Assembly: GCF_030063135.1 (NCBI RefSeq)
Contig: NZ_JASISO010000004.1
Location: 62,001-126,000 of the forward strand
Source of the DNA: Streptomyces sp. G-G2
GTDB lineage: Bacteria > Actinomycetota > Actinomycetes > Streptomycetales > Streptomycetaceae
Length of the DNA: 64,000 nt
Direction: 5' to 3'
Positions 61,669 through 64,000 of the stretch are shown piece after piece. Made by a program: the position numbers and the translations under genes. The notes under the pieces were generated by a model, which was given only the letters and a program-made list of their open reading frames with translations, ran no database searches and was not told where the DNA came from. Position 1 is the first letter of the stretch. Every line of letters begins with the position of its first letter.

Positions 61669-62967
61669 ATGGACGCCACGTTGGACACCGCCCGCAGCGG
61701 CCCCGCCGCCGCTTTACCCCTGCCTGCCCAGATGTCGCGCGCCGGACACGGGGCCGCGGCCGGGACCCGCGCCGCAGCCCCGGCGGGAGCCCGCTCGGCC
61801 GCAGCCGCAGCCGCAGTCGCAGCCGTGGCGGCCGGGGCCGCCCGGCACGCCCGGCCCGTCGTCACCGAACTGCGGCTCTCCGCCTTCGCCTCGCACCGCG
61901 GGGCGGTCTTCCCGATGACCACCGCGGTGACCCTCTTCGCGGGGCCCAGCGGCAGCGGCAAGTCGCACGCCCTGGGCGCGTACGAGGCACTGGCCCGGCT
62001 CGGTTCCGGTGCCACCCTCGACGAGGTCTTCCCGGATCCCGTGGGCCTCGTACCGGAAGGGGCGCTCCCCGATCCGGAGCGGCGCCGCGGATTCCGGATC
62101 GGCTGCACGGTCGACGGGCCCGTCGGCCCGGTCCGCCTCGACCTCGCCGTGCAGGCCGAACCCGCCCTGCGGGTCGTCGGTGAGCGGCTCACCGCGGGGG
62201 ACCAGATCCTCCTCAGCACCGCGCTGCGCGACCCCGGGCGGCGCTCGGTCCAGGCCGCCTGGCTGACCGGCGGTTCCACGGGCGTCACGCGGGCCCCCTT
62301 CCCCGACGACCGGCTCGGCACGGCGCTGCTGCCGCTGCGGGTCGCGGGCAGCACGGAGGGGCAGCGCAGGGTGCTCGCCGCCGCCGAACAGGTCGTGGTC
62401 GCGCTGCGTTCGGTGTTCCCCTGCGACCCCGAACCCGCCGCGATGCGCGGCCCCGTACCGCCCGGCCCGGGCCGGTTGCTCGGCGACTGCGGCAACCTGG
62501 CCGACGTACTGCGCCGGACCCGCCAGGAATGCGGCACCCGGCACGCGCTGCTGGTCGCGGCGGCGCGGGCCGGGTGCGCGGGCCCGGTCGAGGGGTTCGG
62601 GGAGCGTACGGAGGCCGACGGGCGGGTGCTGGCCGCCCTGGACCGGGGCGGCCGTCCGGCCACCGAACTGGGCAGGCTCGGCGCGGGGGAACTGCGCTTC
62701 CTCGCCCTGGCGCTGGTCCTGCTGACCGGCCCCGGCGTACTGGCCATGGACCCGGCCGCCGAACTGCTGCCCGCGCAGCAGGCGCTGACCGTCCTCGCCG
62801 ACGGTTTCGACCGGGGCCTGGACCGCCGCCAGCGCGCCGAACTCATGCGGCTGGCACTGCTCGCGTGCGGCCGGGGCCACATCCGGCTGGTGGCGGCGGT
62901 CGGCGAGGAGGGCGCCGCGGCCGCCCGGGAGCTGCCGGGGGTGTCGGTGGTAGACCTGACCCCATGA
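61669..62967 (+). CDS. RecF/SMC-like AAA ATPase
   Basis: The 432-residue protein (ATG 61669; ATG 61732 is a shorter option) has an Ala-rich N-terminus. A P-loop ATPase of the RecF/SMC type follows: TELRLSAFASHRGAVF, Walker A TLFAGPSGSGKSHALGA (about 87-103), and a signature-like and Walker B-like end (LGAGELRFLALALVLLTGPG, LAMDPAAELLP) where the usual D-E pair reads D-P. No coiled coil is present between the halves. It overlaps the MazG-like gene by ATGA. The role is unknown, perhaps repair- or nucleotide-linked. Confidence 0.8.
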   Translation: MDATLDTARSGPAAALPLPAQMSRAGHGAAAGTRAAAPAGARSAAAAAAVAAVAAGAARHARPVVTELRLSAFASHRGAVFPMTTAVTLFAGPSGSGKSHALGAYEALARLGSGATLDEVFPDPVGLVPEGALPDPERRRGFRIGCTVDGPVGPVRLDLAVQAEPALRVVGERLTAGDQILLSTALRDPGRRSVQAAWLTGGSTGVTRAPFPDDRLGTALLPLRVAGSTEGQRRVLAAAEQVVVALRSVFPCDPEPAAMRGPVPPGPGRLLGDCGNLADVLRRTRQECGTRHALLVAAARAGCAGPVEGFGERTEADGRVLAALDRGGRPATELGRLGAGELRFLALALVLLTGPGVLAMDPAAELLPAQQALTVLADGFDRGLDRRQRAELMRLALLACGRGHIRLVAAVGEEGAAAARELPGVSVVDLTP

Positions 62968-63395
62968 ACGAGACCCCGTCCCGTCCCTCGGAGCCGACCG
63001 CGCGGCCGACCGCCGAACCGACCGCCGAACCGGACCCGGCGACGGACGCGCGGCTGGCGCTGCTCCAGCGGCGGCTGGCCGCGTTCGCGGCGGCGCGCGA
63101 CTGGCAGCCCTTCCACACACCGAAGAACCTCGCGGTGGCGCTCAGCGTGGAGGCGTCCGAACTGGTCGAGATCTTCCAGTGGCTGACGCCGGAACAGTCG
63201 GCGCGCGTCATGGAAGAGCCGAAGACCGCACACCGTGTGACCGATGAGGTCGCCGATGTACTGGCGTACCTGCTGCAGTTCTGTGAGGTTCTCGGGGTGG
63301 ATGTGCTCGATGCGCTGGCCGCGAAGATCGACCGGAACGAACTCCGCTTCCCCGTGAAGTCCGGTTCGGACGCAGAATGTCACTCTTCGGAGTGA
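62964..63395 (+). CDS. MazG-like nucleotide pyrophosphohydrolase
   Basis: The 143-residue protein has a Pro/Thr-rich tail of about 30 residues first. The all-alpha NTP-PPase (MazG/RS21-C6 type) domain follows: LQRRLAAFAAARDWQPFHTP, KNLAVALSVEASELVEIFQW (ExxE) and RVTDEVADVLAYLLQFCEVL (ExxD), the metal-binding carboxylates. Such enzymes remove damaged or excess nucleotides. It is translationally coupled to the upstream ATPase gene. Confidence 0.9.
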   Translation: MNETPSRPSEPTARPTAEPTAEPDPATDARLALLQRRLAAFAAARDWQPFHTPKNLAVALSVEASELVEIFQWLTPEQSARVMEEPKTAHRVTDEVADVLAYLLQFCEVLGVDVLDALAAKIDRNELRFPVKSGSDAECHSSE

Positions 63396-63517
63396 TGGCG
63401 CTGTCCACAACCATGTTTGTGTCCACAGATTTCCGAATACCCCTGGCTTTACTGGCCCGTTGCCCTCACGCTGGGTAGTGGTGAAGAACAGAGTGTCGTG
63501 CGGACGGGGGACGGCAT

Positions 63518-64000
63518 ATGGATGCGGTACGGCTCATCGCGGCCGGCCGACACGCTCTGGCGCAGAGCGGGGCGGCGATGGACATCGTGGGCGAGGCCTG
63601 GCAGGCCCAGGCGCTCGCGCAGGGGATGGGCGGCTGGCTGGCGGTCACGGGGCCGCCGGAGCTGAGGGCGGAGGCACGGGGACTGGGGGAGGCGGGGACC
63701 AGAGGCTGCGGGGTGATCGACCGGGCCGCGGTGCGCGGCGAGGGCCGGATGCCCGACTATCCGCCACGGGCGGCCCAGCTGACCGAAGTGGCGGACGTCC
63801 GCCAGGGGTTACTGGGGTTGCAGGCGCTGCTGGGTGACGTGGGCATAGCCCTGGTCGGCGTGGCCTGTGCCACGGACGACGAAGGTCTGTACTGGCAGTG
63901 CATGGAGTCGATCGACGCGGCGGACGAGACGAGCGACCGGGTGCGGGCGATCCTGCGCCGGATGACGGTGCGCGAGCGGGGTTCCGCCTCTGGCGTCGTC
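63518..64000 (+). CDS. DUF6099-like protein, cut by the window end
   Basis: From ATG 63518 (GGGGG upstream) the frame stays open to the window end, 161 codons: DAVRLIAAGRHALAQSGAAM, DIVGEAWQAQALAQGMGGWL, then VADVRQGLLGLQALLGDVG and MESIDAADETSDRVRAILRR. It matches the DUF6099 type of streptomycete hypothetical helical proteins. A TTA leucine codon at 63809-63811 means full translation should need the bldA tRNA, so expression may follow development. The function is unknown. Confidence 0.7.
   Translation, partial: MDAVRLIAAGRHALAQSGAAMDIVGEAWQAQALAQGMGGWLAVTGPPELRAEARGLGEAGTRGCGVIDRAAVRGEGRMPDYPPRAAQLTEVADVRQGLLGLQALLGDVGIALVGVACATDDEGLYWQCMESIDAADETSDRVRAILRRMTVRERGSASGVV

Overview
The window is high-GC actinobacterial DNA and most likely comes from Streptomyces or a close relative. 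The grounds are strong G/C third-position bias, GTG and TTG starts, many 4-bp ATGA/GTGA overlaps, a TTA codon in a conserved-hypothetical gene, an IdeR/DmdR1-type iron box, a SepF paralogue, and typical Streptomyces families (DUF6571, DUF6099, DUF2470, PucR, ROK, EACC1). No rRNA, tRNA or CRISPR array was seen.

Left part, about 1-29,600: accessory and decayed DNA. It opens with gene debris, including a frameshifted scrap of a heavy-metal P-type ATPase, then an AbiEii-type nucleotidyltransferase with its small partner, a composite repeat locus, and a frameshifted PD-(D/E)XK nuclease. Next come a lower-GC immunity-like gene, a 5'-truncated Rhs polymorphic toxin (Hint plus HNH-like tip), an IS5/IS427-group insertion sequence with 4-bp target duplication, and a decayed maleylpyruvate isomerase-like gene. 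Physiological genes follow: a PucR regulator, flotillin with an NfeD-like partner, a frameshifted RCK-domain K+ channel-like protein, a WXG-like/DUF6571/lipoprotein operon, an ion-transport operon (CPA1 antiporter, CBS protein, NhaD/ArsB-like permease, small membrane protein), small membrane proteins that are partly duplicated, and a type II NADH dehydrogenase-like flavoprotein.

Middle part, about 28,650-45,130: a defence island. A complete type I Wadjet operon (jetA-jetB-jetC-jetD, every junction overlapping by 4 bp) is bordered by a related imperfect direct repeat on each side. It faces a convergent EACC1 plus caspase-helicase gene pair. A divergent gene follows that fuses GmrSD-like DUF262 and DUF1524 domains to an alkyltransferase-like domain.

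Right part, about 45,120-64,000: mostly chromosomal-type genes. They include a PPOX protein, an FkbM methyltransferase, a PimB-like mannosyltransferase, a cold-shock-domain protein, TsaD, Lrp/AsnC divergent from asparaginase, mutA-mutB-meaB for methylmalonyl-CoA, a frameshifted ROK regulator, an apparent TauD/luciferase-like monooxygenase chimera, a truncated oxidoreductase, a TetR regulator and DUF2470 gene with an iron box, a SepF-like protein, a RecF/SMC-like ATPase, a MazG-like pyrophosphohydrolase, and the start of a DUF6099 gene.

The least explained signal is a composite non-coding module at about 2,500-2,850, seen again at about 28,680-29,020. It has two CTGACCTGCGG-like boxes exactly 99 bp apart with a 30-bp perfectly conserved core between them, then clustered TTGACGC-type heptamers, then a perfect 19-20-bp inverted repeat. 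Several genes carry single frameshifts, so sequencing error must be excluded before calling them pseudogenes.
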